Program-made: the position numbers and the translations under genes
Notes under the pieces: generated by a model
Told to the model about the DNA's origin: nothing
Databases searched by the model: none
The model's input: the letters and a program-made list of their open reading frames with translations, nothing else
Part shown: piece after piece, positions 32,522 to 46,600 of the stretch
Position numbering within the stretch: the stretch's first letter is position 1
How the letters are laid out: each line of letters starts with the position of its first letter
NCBI GenBank assembly: GCA_016946835.1
Contig: JACVTC010000010.1
Coordinates: 1,543,501-1,607,500 of the forward strand
DNA from: Neocallimastix lanati (nom. inval.)
Lineage: Eukaryota; Neocallimastigomycota; Neocallimastigomycetes; Neocallimastigales; Neocallimastigaceae
Length of the DNA stretch: 64,000 nt
Direction of reading: 5' to 3'

Positions 32522-32667
32522 TAGTTTATTTAAAGAAAAAATATAAATATATAATGAATGAATGAATGAATAAATATATATATATATAAAAAATAATAAA
32601 TAAAGTTAAAAAAAGTTCGTAATAATTATGGCTATGGAAAAATAAAAAAAAAAAAACACTCAATTAA

Positions 32668-32698
<31 letters not shown>

Positions 32699-32719
32699 AG
32701 CTTTTGTGAGTTAACCTTT

Positions 32720-33015
32720 TAAAACATGAAATGAAAATATTATTTAATATAATAATTAAAAAAGTACGTTAGAAGCCATAGCCTCTAACTTTTCCCATTC
32801 CTCGATAATAACACCACGTCCATTATTGTGAGTAATAATTTCAGTATTAGTGTTTTATCAAACAAATTTGTATCCAATCTTTCACTGATAGGTGAAAATT
32901 CATGTCTAATCATTTTGATATCGACGCTCTTAGTAACGGTAGATTCAACGGAATACCAATTTCATCATCAATCACTTATTTTTAAGCCTTTCTCAATCCT
33001 ATGTTTCATGATTTA
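32720..33015 (-). pseudogene. LINE family C 3'-terminal fragment
   Basis: Shares ACATGAAATGAAAATATTAT and the coding end EEWEKLEAMASN-like with the element at 11.5 kb, plus the TKSVDIKMIRH-like motif (inverted near 32930). It ends in a short ATT run. No own poly(A) at the left edge. Confidence 0.75.
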
Positions 33016-33369
33016 TTATTATTATTATTTTTTTTTTTTTAACGGCAGCAAACTTGTTTCATCTTTATTAATTAAATATTTGATAAAATACATGTAATAA
33101 AATAATAAAAAAAAGATAAACAAAATAAACAAAAAATAAAACACGAAATAAAATAAAATAATGGTATAATATATTCTAGTTTCATTTAATTAATATTTGT
33201 AAGACTTCACAAGGGCATTACTATACTGAAGTATAATAATTAATTTTGACTTCACAATGTTAATCATAATTTTAAGATACGAAATTATGATCTTCATTGG
33301 TTGCGCTAGCCCTGCTGGCCTGTCTTACTGTTTTTTCAGCATTGACGCTCTTGGTAGTAGCAGTACGAA
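33016..33369 (-). mobile_element. LINE family A 3' end, inverted fragment
   Basis: T run to 33040, then the exact family A terminus AACGGCAGCAAACTTGTTTC, the 3' UTR with hairpin (near 33217) and the last about 35 codons (ASRASATNEDHNF-like, one base changed). The match stops near 33369 inside the TTTTKSVN coding stretch. Confidence 0.88.
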
Positions 33370-33559
33370 TAATAATTATAAAAGTACATTAGAAGCCATA
33401 GCCTCTAACTTTTCCCATATATCCGATCTTTCATTGGGAGGTGAAAATTCATGTCTAATCATTTTGATATCGACGCTCTTAGTAACGGTAGATTCAACGG
33501 AATACCAATTTCATCATCAATCACTTATTTTTAAACCTTTCTCAATCCTATGCTTCATG
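33370..33559 (-). pseudogene. LINE family C fragment, second copy
   Basis: Nearly repeats 32760-33010 (AAAGTACATTAGAAGCCATA, TCATTTTGATATCGACGCTC, to CTATGCTTCATGATT) with an internal deletion. Like its neighbour it ends in an ATT tract, here expanded to about 72 units. Confidence 0.75.
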
Positions 33560-33779
<220 letters not shown>

Positions 33780-33797
33780 TTCTCTAGTCTCCTTTTT

Positions 33798-33799
<2 letters not shown>

Positions 33800-33834
<35 letters not shown>

Positions 33835-34059
33835 CTAGGAATAAACTTTATTTAATAATATTTTTTTTTTTAAAAAAATACATGAAGTTTAAATACATGA
33901 AATTTTTTTTATATTAATATTAAAAAACTACGTTATGAGATTCGAGGACGAAAAGGCCTCTAACTCTTCCCATTCATCGAAGATAACTCCATGTGGATGA
34001 AAATTATCATTCGAATCTGTATCAGAATTTCTTCTTTGCCTTATCGTTACGACGTCGAC

Positions 34060-34065
<6 letters not shown>
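33800..34065 (-). pseudogene. LINE family C-like (C') 3'-end fragment
   Basis: T run 33800-33831, AGACTAGGAATAAACTTTAT terminus, then coding for a tail like HPHGVIFDEWEELEAFSSSNLI. It stops exactly at the GACGTCGACGCTCTT motif (34050-34065), which merges with the next T run. The part from 33970 is repeated at 34621. Confidence 0.78.
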
Positions 34066-34097
<32 letters not shown>

Positions 34098-34620
34098 CAG
34101 GGAAGAGAATACACTTCCAAAACTTTATTAATTTTATTTTAAAAAATACATGTAGATGAAAAGTACATTTGAAATTAAAAATAAAAAAATTAAAAAATAA
34201 AAAAAAAATAAAAAAGCTCGAAAATACTATGTATTTCGGCAAGTTGTACTATGCGGGAATTTTTCCCTTCCTAACAAATAAAAAAGAAATAAAACCTAGA
34301 AGTAACATCTTTAATATAGATAGTGTGGTGTCCACTAAACTCTCCCCGGATTCATCATTTATTGAACTACTAGGGCAAGATTCATCCTTCGTAGAAATAG
34401 ATGACGATCCTGTATTATCATTATGCCTTATCAGTACGACGTCGACGCTCTTGGATAAGTTTGGTATTTTGCAATACCTATCAAATAATAGCTCAAACGA
34501 ACTACTAATGATAGGTATTGCACTTGTTAAGAATTCCGCCAAGCCCACAATTTTTGGAACAGGTGACTCAGATGAACCTTTGAAAAGTAGTTCATTTAAT
34601 TGTCTCTGTTCCCCACTATC
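34066..34620 (-). mobile_element. LINE family B 3' end, inverted fragment
   Basis: T run to 34094, family B terminus AGACAGGGAAGAGAATACAC, 3' UTR with hairpin, and C-terminal coding from the stop at 34249-34251 through GLAEFLTSAIPII to the GEQRQLNEL stretch, ending at 34620. Confidence 0.9.
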
Positions 34621-34995
34621 CATTCATCGAAGATAACTCCATGTGGATGAAAATTATCATTCGAATCTGTATCAGAATTTCTTCTTTGCCTTATCGTTAC
34701 GACGTCGACGCTCTTGACAACGGTAGGTCTAACACTATACAAATCGATCATGGTGTAGAAATCACCAATCACAATAGGCATAACGTTAGTAAGGAATTCC
34801 GTAAGCCCCGTCTCCTTTTTCCTAAAAGTTCAGATTTTTTTTTAACCTCTTTGCTAGCTGGAATATCACATCATAACTCTTTTCTCTATTTTTAGACTTT
34901 AAGAAAACTTTAATTTATAATAATAATAATAAAAATTACACGATCTTAATGAAAAATAACAAATAAAATACATGAAATAAAATATTATAAAATAA
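34621..34995 (-). pseudogene. LINE family C' fragment plus a further 3' end
   Basis: 34621-34715 repeats 33968-34065, then continues through the same motif into GLTEFLTNVMPIVIGDFYTMIDLYS-like coding. At about 34893 a new terminus (TTTTTAGACTTTAAGAAAAC) and an AATAATAAT-rich UTR start another fragment that fades near 34995. Confidence 0.65.
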
Positions 34996-35726
34996 TACTT
35001 TAATAATATAAATATATTACAATAATATTAAACATTTTTCAATTAATACACTTTAAAAATAAAACAATTAAGAAAACAATTTTTGACTTTTTTTTGGTTT
35101 GATTTTTTTTAATTTTTTATTATTTTTTTTTAATGATTAGATATATTACATCTTTTTTTTTGTTAAAATTCACCTCAAATGTACAATTGAAAGCAACTTT
35201 ATTTACTTTCTATTATAACAAAGTAAATCTTAATTTTTTTTAAATTATTTGCATTGTTACTTAATTTTATAAAATTTTCTTTCAAAAATTAGCTATATTT
35301 ACATACTTAATTTTTTTTCGATAATTATTTTTTTAACTTCTAATTATTATAAATCAAAATATTTTTTTATTTACTTTAATCTATAAAAACTATAAAGTAT
35401 TAATTATTTTCTTAAAAAAAAAAAAAGAATAGTATTTATTTACTACAAAATTTTTTTTTCTTCACAAAAAAAATTCAAACTCCCTAAAGTATTCTCAATA
35501 ATATTAATTATTGATATTAAATTAGATTATTTTAAATTCTTTTAGTTTTTTTTTCATTGTTCCTACTTTCATTTTTTTTTTCATCCCTTTTTTTTAAAAA
35601 ATTAAAAAAGAAAATGAAATAAAATAAAAGCAAGACTATCTCTTATATATTTAAAATTTTTTTTTCGTATTTTTTTTAGTTATTTTTTATTTTTTTCGTT
35701 TTCAAAAATTTTTAGTTCCTTCACAT
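34996..35726. other. AT-rich 3' flank of the GH43 gene
   Basis: No gene seen: T and A runs only. It separates the LINE debris from the GH43 stop codon. Confidence 0.5.
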
Positions 35727-36707
35727 TTAAGCACCTAAGGTACCATCCATAGTAATAATTCCACCCTTGTCATCATACTTAAGTTCTCTGAACTTAACGT
35801 TACGCTTGTGGTTAACACCCTTAGAAATTTCACAGTCGTGGTAGAATAACCACCACTTTCCGTGGTATTCAAGAATAGAGTGGTGAGAAGTCCAACCAAG
35901 AACTGGAGTTAAGATCTTACCACCGTAGGTGTATGGACCGTAAACGTTCTTACTGGTAGACCAACATAAGAAGTGAGTATCACCAGTAGAGTAGGTGAAG
36001 TAGTAAGTGTCTCCCTTCTTGTAGAGCCATGGATCTTCGAAGTAACGTCTGTCGTGATCCTTACCGGCAAGTGGCTTACCGTTTTCATCTAAAATGACAA
36101 TATCACGTGGAGCTTCAGCAAGAGTCTTCATATCTGGGTTCATCTTGGCAATCTTAGCACAGACAGCTGGAGTTTCACCAGTTGGTTCTTCGTTCTTTTC
36201 ATCGTAAACATTGTTACGGTATTTGTCGAGTTGACCACCCCAAATACCACCGAAGGTAAGGTAGTAGTTCTTGTCAGTATCTGGGAAGATACATGGATCA
36301 ATACTGTAAGTACCTTGAATGTAGTTTGGTTCTGGCTTGAATGGACCTCCTGGCTTATCACCAATAGCAACACCAATACGGAAGAAACCTTCCTTATCAC
36401 GAGCTGGATAGAAGAAGTAGTACTTGCCATCCTTTTCAGCACAATCTGGAGCCCAGAGTTGCTTGGAAACCCATGGAATATCGGCAATATCTAAAACCTT
36501 TCCACAGTCACGTGGAAGAGTGTTTTCATCGTCCATTTCATAGACGTGGTAATCCTTCATATCATATTGATCACCGTTATCGTTATCGATAGTTTCGATA
36601 TCACGATCGTGAGATGGGTAAATGTAAATTTTACCGTTGAAAACGTGAGCAGATGGATCAGCGGTGTAAGTGTCAGTAACTAAAGGAATCTTTTGAATAC
36701 TAGCCAT
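35727..36707 (-). CDS. Glycoside hydrolase family 43 (beta-xylosidase/alpha-L-arabinofuranosidase-like), cytosolic
   Basis: 326 aa, a single five-bladed propeller domain with no carbohydrate-binding module. Expected catalytic set visible: base D17 in YTADPSAHVF, pKa-modulating D137 in YSIDPCIF and acid E224 in RYFEDPW; also WAPD (85-88) and the H275/H276 pair near SILEYHGKWWLFYHD. It starts MASIQKIP with no signal peptide, so it should act on short xylo- or arabino-oligosaccharides inside the cell, not on polymer outside. It resembles bacterial subfamily 1-type GH43 enzymes (from memory). No intron; strong codon bias like xylA. It would supply xylose (or arabinose) for XylA/XylB. The linkage specificity cannot be told from sequence alone. 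Confidence 0.9.
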   Translation of the reverse strand: MASIQKIPLVTDTYTADPSAHVFNGKIYIYPSHDRDIETIDNDNGDQYDMKDYHVYEMDDENTLPRDCGKVLDIADIPWVSKQLWAPDCAEKDGKYYFFYPARDKEGFFRIGVAIGDKPGGPFKPEPNYIQGTYSIDPCIFPDTDKNYYLTFGGIWGGQLDKYRNNVYDEKNEEPTGETPAVCAKIAKMNPDMKTLAEAPRDIVILDENGKPLAGKDHDRRYFEDPWLYKKGDTYYFTYSTGDTHFLCWSTSKNVYGPYTYGGKILTPVLGWTSHHSILEYHGKWWLFYHDCEISKGVNHKRNVKFRELKYDDKGGIITMDGTLGA

Positions 36708-39300
36708 TTTAAATATATTTAGATATAGTTTAAAAAAAAAAAAAATTCAAAGAAGAAAAATATCTTCTTTTATATAAAAAAAAAAAAAATTGCCAATTCA
36801 ATTATATTATAAATAAATTATTATATTTTATTGTAGTATTCGAAAAAAAGAAAAAAAAAAGTTAATAATACCTCAATTTTATTATTATGATTAGTATTAT
36901 TATTATTAAAAATAAGAAGATAATAATTTAAATCATTTAATTATAATTATAATAATAATATTAATTTAATTTAATTAAAATTAATATTTTTTTAAATAAA
37001 TATAAAATAAAATTAAATCAAATAAAATAATATATATTGAAATATATTAAAATATAAATTAAATCTATTTCAATATATATTAATAAATTAAATAATTATA
37101 TATAATCATTTTTAATTAATCAATTCAATTTAAAATTTTTATTAAATGATTTAATGTGATGTGACAATATATTTTTATGTTATTTAGATTAAAAAAGTTT
37201 AAATTAATTTTTTACCTAATTGTTCAGTATAAAGTGTAAAATATATATCAAAATATATTACATTTATATAATTTTGTATATAATATATATTGAATGCTAT
37301 ATAATTTATAATAGTTTATAATATATTTTGTAATAAATTGATAATATGTTAGATATAATTAATATTTTATTAATATTTTTATAATTAATTATTTTTTTAT
37401 AATTATTTTTTTTTTAGTTTAATGTATTATACATTTAAATGATTATGTACTTCATATATTACGGATGCACTTTTTTTTTTAAAATGATTTCAAGATTATA
37501 TATATCAATACTATATAAAATATACATAAAATATACATAAAATATACAGCCATAAACCAACTGATAATATATAAAATATATATCTATATAATATAAATAT
37601 ATATAATATATATAACATAAATATTTATAAAATATATATCTATAAAATATATAAATATATGTATTATATATAAATTTGAATATAATTGAATATAAATGAA
37701 AATAATTTAAAAAGTTTATTCTTCACTATATATTTGTTTAATAGACATGAATTAGAGTTATATTTCTATCATTCAATAAAAAGTTTACATTCCAAATAAA
37801 ATAAAATATTACAAAAAAAAATATATATTTAAATAATTAATTATGTAATTAAATAATAATAATAATAATAATAATAATTAAAATGATAATAATAATAATG
37901 AAAATGAGAATAATAAAAATAATATAATTAATAATAATTAACCTATAAACTATTATCAATTACAATATATTATGTAATAATAATATTAGTATGGCATCTA
38001 TAATATAACATGTAACATATATATGAATAATACATATATAAATTATATATATGTAATATTTAAATAAATAAATTATAATAATAATAATAATAATAAAAAT
38101 AATAAAAAAACAGTTTAATCCTTCATGCCTTCATAAAATATTAATATGAAAATTAATAATAAAAAATTACCATTTATAGAATATTTCTATTTTAATAGTA
38201 ATGAAAGTTTTATATTTTATATTTTTATTTTATATTTTACTTTTATTTTAATATTCTATTTTATTTTAATATTCTATTTTATTTGAATTTCTCGCTGCTC
38301 CTGCCCGTCTACACTCATAAAAAGTGTATTGAGTTTAGGGTTGGTTGTAGTGTTGTTATTTGAAAAGAAGAGTCTTAAGAGACCAAAAAAAAAAAAAAGA
38401 ACAAGATGAACAATGAATAACCTTTTTTTTATAATAATATAATTTATATATCATTCCATTGTTTTTTCGATAAACTTTTTATTTTTTTTTTTTATCCATA
38501 TATTTATACTATAATTATAATAATAATAATTAATTTTTAAAATGTCTCTGAATTTGAGGAGATGAGATCGATCATTTGAAAACATAAAAGTAGGACTGAA
38601 ATTTAAATAGATAAAAATTATATACCAAAGTGTATATCTATAAAATAACGTAAATTATAATATTGTGATTGATCATGTTTATACTAATTCTATTCTCTAT
38701 AACTTTGTTTTTTAGTCATCATCATCATCTATTTATTTATTTATTTATGATTTATTGTTTATTTAATTATTTAATTATTCAATTATTCAATTATTCAATT
38801 ATTCAATTATTTCTTATTTAATTATTTATTAATTATTTATTAATTATTTATTATTTATTATTTATTTTCATTGATATTAATTACAAGGCAATTGACAAAT
38901 CTATTTTTCATTTTCATTTTTATTATTATTTATTTTCTTATTATTTATTATTCATCATTTATTGATATGGATTTTTAATTTGTATTTAAAAATCTTCTAA
39001 TCCTTACTATATAACTCTAAATAACAAAAAAGTATAATTGAATGTATCCCTTCTTGAATAGTTTTAAGCAACAATAAAAAAAAAAAATATACAAATATAA
39101 AAAAAAAAAATAATTAAATAAACAAATAATTAATAATTTATTAATATAATTATGGTAATAATGAGTAAATAAATGGTTAAAGAAAGAAAGAAAAGAACAA
39201 ATAAAGAGAGTAATATATACAAATATGGTAATAAATAGAACTAGAAATAGAAGGTGAACATTAATAGAAATAGAATTTTATATTAATATTTAAATATTAA
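36708..39300. other. AT-rich intergenic desert, left part
   Basis: No gene seen. Mostly AATATATA-type DNA. 38281-38400 (CTCGCTGCTCCTGCCCGTCT and on) and 38545-38690 (GAGATGAGATCGATCATTTG and on) are the only less AT-rich islands; they lie about 1.6-2.0 kb upstream of GH43 and might be distal promoter elements. Confidence 0.5.
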
Positions 39301-39354
39301 TATTTATAGAAGGTGAACATAAATATATATAACTATTAATAAAATAGAAATATT

Positions 39355-39612
39355 AATAAAATGTAAATATTAAATATAAAATATTAAATATTAAATATTA
39401 AATATTAAATATTAAATATAAAATATTAAATGTAAATATTAAATATTAAATATAAAATATTAAATGTAAATATTAAATATTAAATATAAAATATTAAATG
39501 TAAATATAAAATATTAAATATAAAATATTAATAAAATGTAAATATTAAATATTAAATATTAATAAAATAGAAATATTAAATATTAAATATTAAATATTAA
39601 TAAAATAGAAAT
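39355..39612. repeat. TTAAATA-rich complex tandem repeat
   Basis: Units built from AAATATTAAATAT and AAATGTAAATATTAAATAT repeated many times; the composite motif TATAAAATATTAAATGTAAA occurs three times. Confidence 0.75.
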
Positions 39613-41166
39613 ATTGGGTCATTAAATCAATTAAATGGGTGTTATTCTATCTTATCCCACTACCAATAAATAGAGTAATCCAATAGTTAAATCAATGGTT
39701 AATTAATTGTTTTGATATACTTTAATAAATTTAAATATAATGACAACAACAATAAATACTAAAAAAATTTCAATAGTTTGAGTTTTTTTTTAGTGGTTGG
39801 GTTCTTTTTTTTGTTTGTTTGTTTTATTTTCATTTTATAATCATTTCTTAATAAAACAAAGGAAGGATTAAAAATAAAAAAAAATTAAAAATAAAATATT
39901 ACAAAAAATAAAAAAAATTTTGAATTTATTTTTAAGGGTCATGGGATAGATAAAATCAAATATAAAAATTATTAAATCAAAAGAAATCAACAATATAAAA
40001 ATAAGAAATGGAAAAAAAAACAAAACAAAACAAAAAATAAAAAAGACTGGGATAAAAGGAGACAAATTTTCAGTGATAAAAGTTAAATATACATTTACAA
40101 AATAAAAAAATAAATGAAAAAAAAAAATTATTAAAATATTAACAACTAATTAAATAATATATAATAAAAAGAGTGCAATAATTAATTGAATAATAAATAA
40201 TAAATAATAAATAATAAATAATAAATAATTGAATAATAAATAAATAAATAAATAATAAATAATAAATAAATAAATAATAAATAATAAATAATTATTAAAT
40301 AATAAATAATTGAATAATAAATAATAAATAATAAATAATGAATAATAAATAATAAATAATAAATAATTGAGAAAAGTATGTGTTTTTTATAATAAACTTT
40401 ATTTATTTTTGTATTTATTTAATACATAAATTTTATTAATGTAAAGAACTCATTTTTTTAAGAAAATAAAAATAATTATTTTTTATAGTAAAAATTACAT
40501 ATTTAATCATGTGATAATTCTATGAATTAATACACATAGATAAATGTTACACAACATAAAAATATAATAATAAAATATTAATATAAGATAAGAATATAAT
40601 ATTGATAATAATATAAGAATATAAAAATATAATATTAATATAAAAATATAAAATAAAATGTGATTATTTTAACAATAATAAATAATGAATAATAAATAAT
40701 AAATAATAATTAATGAATTTAATTATCTTAATGTCAATGTTTTATTATTGGGAAATACCATAAAAATTTATTTTTAAAGTGAAAGGTTAGGTTAATTTGA
40801 ATTAGTATAGAATAAAATAGAAATAGAAATAGAAATAGAAATAGATATAGAAATAGGAATAATTAAAATCATATGGAAAAATCCATATCTAAATATTATC
40901 CATTAATATTTTTATTCTATGTACTATTAAACAGGAGAGGATAATACAATAATAATAATAACCAACAATAACAACAACAACAACAATAATAATAAATTTA
41001 TACAAAAGAAATATAAATAAATATAATAATAATAATAATATTTATTATTGTTATTATTAATTATATTGTTTAGTTATTATTATTAATTATATTGTTTGGT
41101 ATTATTATTATTATTAATTAGTAAAAAAATTTTTTTTATTAATTTTGTTGTTCCTTACTTAAATTG

Positions 41167-41201
<35 letters not shown>

Positions 41202-41468
41202 TTTTTTTTTATTTTTTATATCTATTGCCTCAATTTATTTATTTATTTTATTTATTCTGATGTAATTATTAATAGTTGCCTATGTAATTATTATTATTTA
41301 AAGAAGAAATCGATTACTATTTATTTATTATTAAATGAAGGTATTGGTTTAATTGATTAATTAATATTATTTATGGATTAACTATCTCTTTGGAGTTAAC
41401 TTATTGATTAAGAGAGTTATTAACTTTATAGCAGATATAAATAGTAATAATAAAATATTATTATTATT

Positions 41469-41501
<33 letters not shown>

Positions 41502-43500
41502 TTTGTTATTATTGAATTTTTTTTTAATGTTTTTTATTCTTGCTTTTTTTATTTTTTTTTATTTTTATCTTATTAATATATTAAAAATTCTATTACTCAT
41601 CATTACTCATATATGGATTTCTCTCTCTCTATCTATATATGTATATATTTATATTTAGGTTATTTAAGGTATTTAATGTTGATCTGTCTCTCTATATGGA
41701 TAGATTGAATGCCTATTTTATACATTGATATGGATGGATATAATGTATTTTTATGTATCTGTATGAAATTATGTATATCTAATGTATATTTTATCACCCA
41801 GACCAGACTATAAAAAAATTTTTTTTATAAATATTAAATATAATTAATAAATAACTAATCTTTTTATTATTTATTAATGATTTATTATAAATATTAAATA
41901 AATACTCATTTTATTATTTTTTATTTATTATAAATATTAAATAAATACTCATTTTACTATTTATTTATTATTTATTATTTATTATTTATTATTTATTATT
42001 TATTGTACAGTTGTTTATTGTTTATTATTAAATAAAAAGTGAAAAAGGTAATCTTAAATCCTAAAAAAAAAAAAAATGTCTATTATGATATATTAAATAT
42101 TGACCACAAAAACTACTCTTCATAGTGATTATTGATTATTACTACTACTACTATTATTATTACTACTATTATTATTGCTATTATAATTTTCCAAAATCTA
42201 TAAAAATTTATTATATATATAAAATTTATTATATAAAAATAATTATATATATATTTTTTTATATTTTTTTATATTAATATATGTATCTTAAAAATGAAAT
42301 AAAAATAAATAAATAAATAAATAAATATTAATAATTAAAGTTTATCATAGGATAATTTTCTGATTTATTTAGTATTCATATTTAATATTATTTAAATTTA
42401 TGTTTTACTATTATCGATAATCATCATAAATGAATAATTAGCCCGGTAATCATTATAAGATATAATTAAAAAAAAAAAAAGAGAGAGAAATAAAAAAAAA
42501 AAATAATCATAATAAAAAATAAAAAATAATGTCTATTAAAAAATGAAGCTTATTATTAGTTTAGTTGGTTCATGGATGCTCAAAGTAACTTTTTTGGTTG
42601 ATGATTGAAGAGAAGAATTAAGAAAAAGAAAAACTTTTTTTTTTTTTTTTTTTTAATTATTTATCATTACATTTATTCATAATTAAATTTTTAAGAATTT
42701 TAATTACTTAATATTTTGTTTATCTATTTTTATTATTTATTCCTATTTAATCCTATTTATTAATGGTTTACTTTTGAATTAAATAATATCAAATATTAAT
42801 TTGAATATAAATAAAAAATATATGCATTCACCTAACCTATTAAATAATTATAATTGTATTTTTAAATCAATCCTTCAAAAAAATATTTATATTATAAAGT
42901 TTTGTTTTATCATTAACATACAAAAAACTATTAACTATTCTTTATAATTATTTAACTATTTTTATAATTATTTATTATGAATAACAAATAAATTCACACA
43001 AACACAAAAAAAAAAAAAGAGTGAAATAAAAAGATTAGTTATTTTATATGAATATAAATATTAACTATTAACTATTAAATATAAAAAAATATTATATTTC
43101 ATGGCAGTGAGTGATTTCATTTTAGATTTTATTAAAGACTGAACAACCATTATTTATTATTTATTATTTTAATTTTTTTTTAAATTGATTTTTTTTTTTT
43201 AATATTATTATCAGAAGTTTTTATTTATTGAATAATAGCCTGCAACAACAACAATAACCTATATATAAAACTATTAATTATTTAATTATTTAGTTATTTA
43301 TACATTAAAAAGATGAATTTTTTATTTATATTATTATTAATAATAGTATTTATGATTCTATCGTGGATAATGGAATATGTAATTCTTTTTTTATTTTATT
43401 CCGTATTCAACAACATTAATAACATTTTATTATAAAATATTAAAAATTATTATTAAGTAATTATTAAATATTATTATATTAAATAATTATTAAATAATTA
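39613..43500. other. AT-rich intergenic desert, middle part
   Basis: No gene. Period-7 AATAAAT arrays at 40185-40370, ATT runs at 41020-41200 and 41458-41510, AAATACTCATTTTATTATT cassettes at 41900-41960, and a GGGTCATTAAATCAATTAAA stretch at 39605-39700 of no known meaning. Confidence 0.5.
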
Positions 43501-43504
43501 TATA

Positions 43505-43660
43505 TAAATATTTATTAAATATTATTATATTATTATATATAAATATTTATTAAATATTATATTATTATATATAAATAATTATTAAATATTATTATATTAT
43601 TATATATAAATAATTATTAAATATTATTATATTATTATATATAAATATTTATTAAATATT
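43505..43660. repeat. Tandem repeat, unit about 35 bp
   Basis: ATATATAAATATTTATTAAA followed by TATTATTATATT(ATT) recurs four to five times with small variations. It can form long AT hairpins. Confidence 0.75.
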
Positions 43661-46600
43661 ATTAGAATATGTGAAATATATGAAATTTAACATCCAATGC
43701 AATGAAACATATTGTAATATAAATAATGCTAAAACCACAACATAATTAGTAAATAAAGATATTTCATTTAGAATAATAAAGGGCCAGAAACACTTTATCA
43801 TAAATTATAATAATAAAATTGACATAATTATTAAACAAGAACAAAAAGAACAACAACCAATCCATAAAATATTGAATATAACATTATGTGGCTTGATTGT
43901 TTTTTATTTTTTTATTTTTTTTATTTAGATTTAATAGATTTAATTTTAACAAAATACTTATGAATAAAACATATGACCAAATTAATAAATTATAAAATAA
44001 TTAAATAATAAATATAAAGTATTTATTAATAAATAATTGAATAATTGAATAATAAATAATTGAATAATAAATAATAAATATTAAATAATAAATAATAAAT
44101 AATAAATAATAAGAAGAGTATTTATTAATAATAATAAATAATAAATAATAAATAATAAATAATAAATAATAAAAAGAGTATTTATTAATAAATAATAAAT
44201 AATAAATAATAAATAATAAATAATAAAAAGAGTATTTATTAATAAATAATAAATAATAAATAATAAATAATAAATAATAAATAATAAATAATAAATAATA
44301 AATAATAAATAATAAATAATAAATAATAAATAATAAATAATAAATAATAAATAATAAATAATAAATAATAAATAATAAATAATAAATAATTAAATAATAA
44401 AAATTAAATAATAAGAATTAAAGTGTGAAAATAAATAAATTCCATGTATTTTATTTTATTATAATATATATTCTATTCTATAAATAAATGAATAAATGAA
44501 TAAATAAATAAATAAATAAATGAATGAATAAAATGAAATGAAAAAAAAAAAATTTTTTTTCTTCGGTTTATGATACAAAAAAAAAAAAAATTTATTTTAC
44601 TATTTTACTATTTTACTATTATTTTACTATTTTACTATTATTTTTACTCTTTGTTTAAAATAATTTATTGAATGTTGACCATTATTATTTGATTGTTTTT
44701 ATTTTGTTTTGTTTTATTAAAATAAAAAAAAAAAAAACAAAAAAAAAAAGTTAAATATTATTTATTATTATTTATTATTATTTATTATTCTATCTATCTA
44801 ATTTATATAGAAATATATTTATATATAATCATTTTCAATTGCAATTTCAATTTCAATTTCTATTTTATTTTATTTTATTTTATTTTATATTTATTATTTA
44901 TTTTATATTTATTATTTTATTTATTATTTTATTTATTATTATAAAAAAATAAATAAATTAAAATTAACACAAATAAATTATTAATTCATAGATCAAAAGT
45001 TTATTTTATATTTAATTATTTAACCCATTTTAATTTAATTTAATTATTTATTTATTTATTTATTGAAATCTTTTAAATATAAATTAAATTAGAAAATTGG
45101 ATTGAAGATAAATAATAATAAATAATAATAATAAATAATAAATAATAATAAATAATAATAATAATAAATAATAATAAATAATAATAATAAATAATAATAA
45201 TAATAATAAATAATAAATAATAATAAATAATGAATATATTGTTATCTATCTATATATAAAAAGTTCCCATTTCTCAAGTAGGCGGTTTTAATGTTTTTTC
45301 TATTTATTTAAGGAATCATGAAACTAATTTTGGTGACATAAAAAAAAAGACCTATTTCATATAATTTATATATTATATATATTTTATTATTATAAGCCAA
45401 TTCCAAATAATATATTATTAAATAATATTATAATATATATTTATATCTATATGTCTTTATACTATTTATTTTATTTATTTTTTTTGATAGTCAACATTTT
45501 TTTCTTTTGTCTTAAAGCAATTCTAATTATTTTAATAATTATTATTTTCAATTCAATTCAAAACATAATATTAAAGATTTTATTGATCAATAAATGTATA
45601 ATGTATGTACATAATATATTTATAATATATAATAAGATTTAAATAAAATTTTATTGAAACAAATCAAAAAGAAAAAAAAAAAAGTTTTATTCTTTTTTTT
45701 ATTTTATTTTTATTTTTATTGTTATTTTATTTAAATTTAATTATCAAATTCTATTCATGATTTCTTCATCAACTTTAATTAATAATAAATTATAATATTA
45801 TATCCATCCATCCATCTATTATTTAATTATTTATTTATGTTAATAAATAATAAATAATAAAAAGAGTATTTTTTAATAAATAATAACTAATTAAATAATT
45901 GAAAAGAGTGTTTATTAACAAATAATAAATAATAATAAAAAGAGTATTTATTAATGATAAATAATTTTATTAAATAATAAATAATAATTAAATAATAATT
46001 GAAAATTTTAAAGTTTAAGTAGATCTATCTCATAATTTTATTTCAATTTTTTTTTTTTTTCATTTTGGCCGTTATCTTGATAAATTTTATATTTTAAATG
46101 GATTATTGTTTCATGAATAGTATTGGTGATGATGATGTTTAAAATCTTACCTTTATCATTATCATTATTATTATATTTATTTTATTTTAAATCACTTTTA
46201 AATAAACTTTTAAGAGTATATAAATTTTATTTATATTTTTATATGATAGTATATGAAAATCAATCAATTCAATCCTAATAATCCATTAGAATGAATTAAA
46301 CAAACAACAGCAACAACTACAATAATAATAGTAAATTATACTTTTAGAGATGATAGATATCATTATCGCCATTTTTTTAAAAAAAAAAAACTGTATAAAA
46401 AAAAAATTGATGAAATAAAAATATATATTTTTTTTTTATCTATCAATAATTTAAAACTTTATTAAATAATAAATGAATAATAAATAATAAAATAATTAAA
46501 TAATTAAATAATAAATAATAAATAATAAATAATAAATAATAAATAATAAAATAATTAAATAATTAAATAATAAAGTAATAAATAATAAATAATAAATAAT

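Noticed and set aside
32209-32565. 118-aa Phe-Tyr repeat protein
   Set aside because: Translation of the TTTTTA hexamer array.
34641-34895. 84-aa + strand frame and similar small frames in 33-35 kb
   Set aside because: They lie opposite recognisable minus-strand LINE C-termini.
44040-44400. Regular repeat array considered as CRISPR
   Set aside because: Period of 7 with no unique spacers; AT-only microsatellite in a eukaryotic genome with no cas genes.
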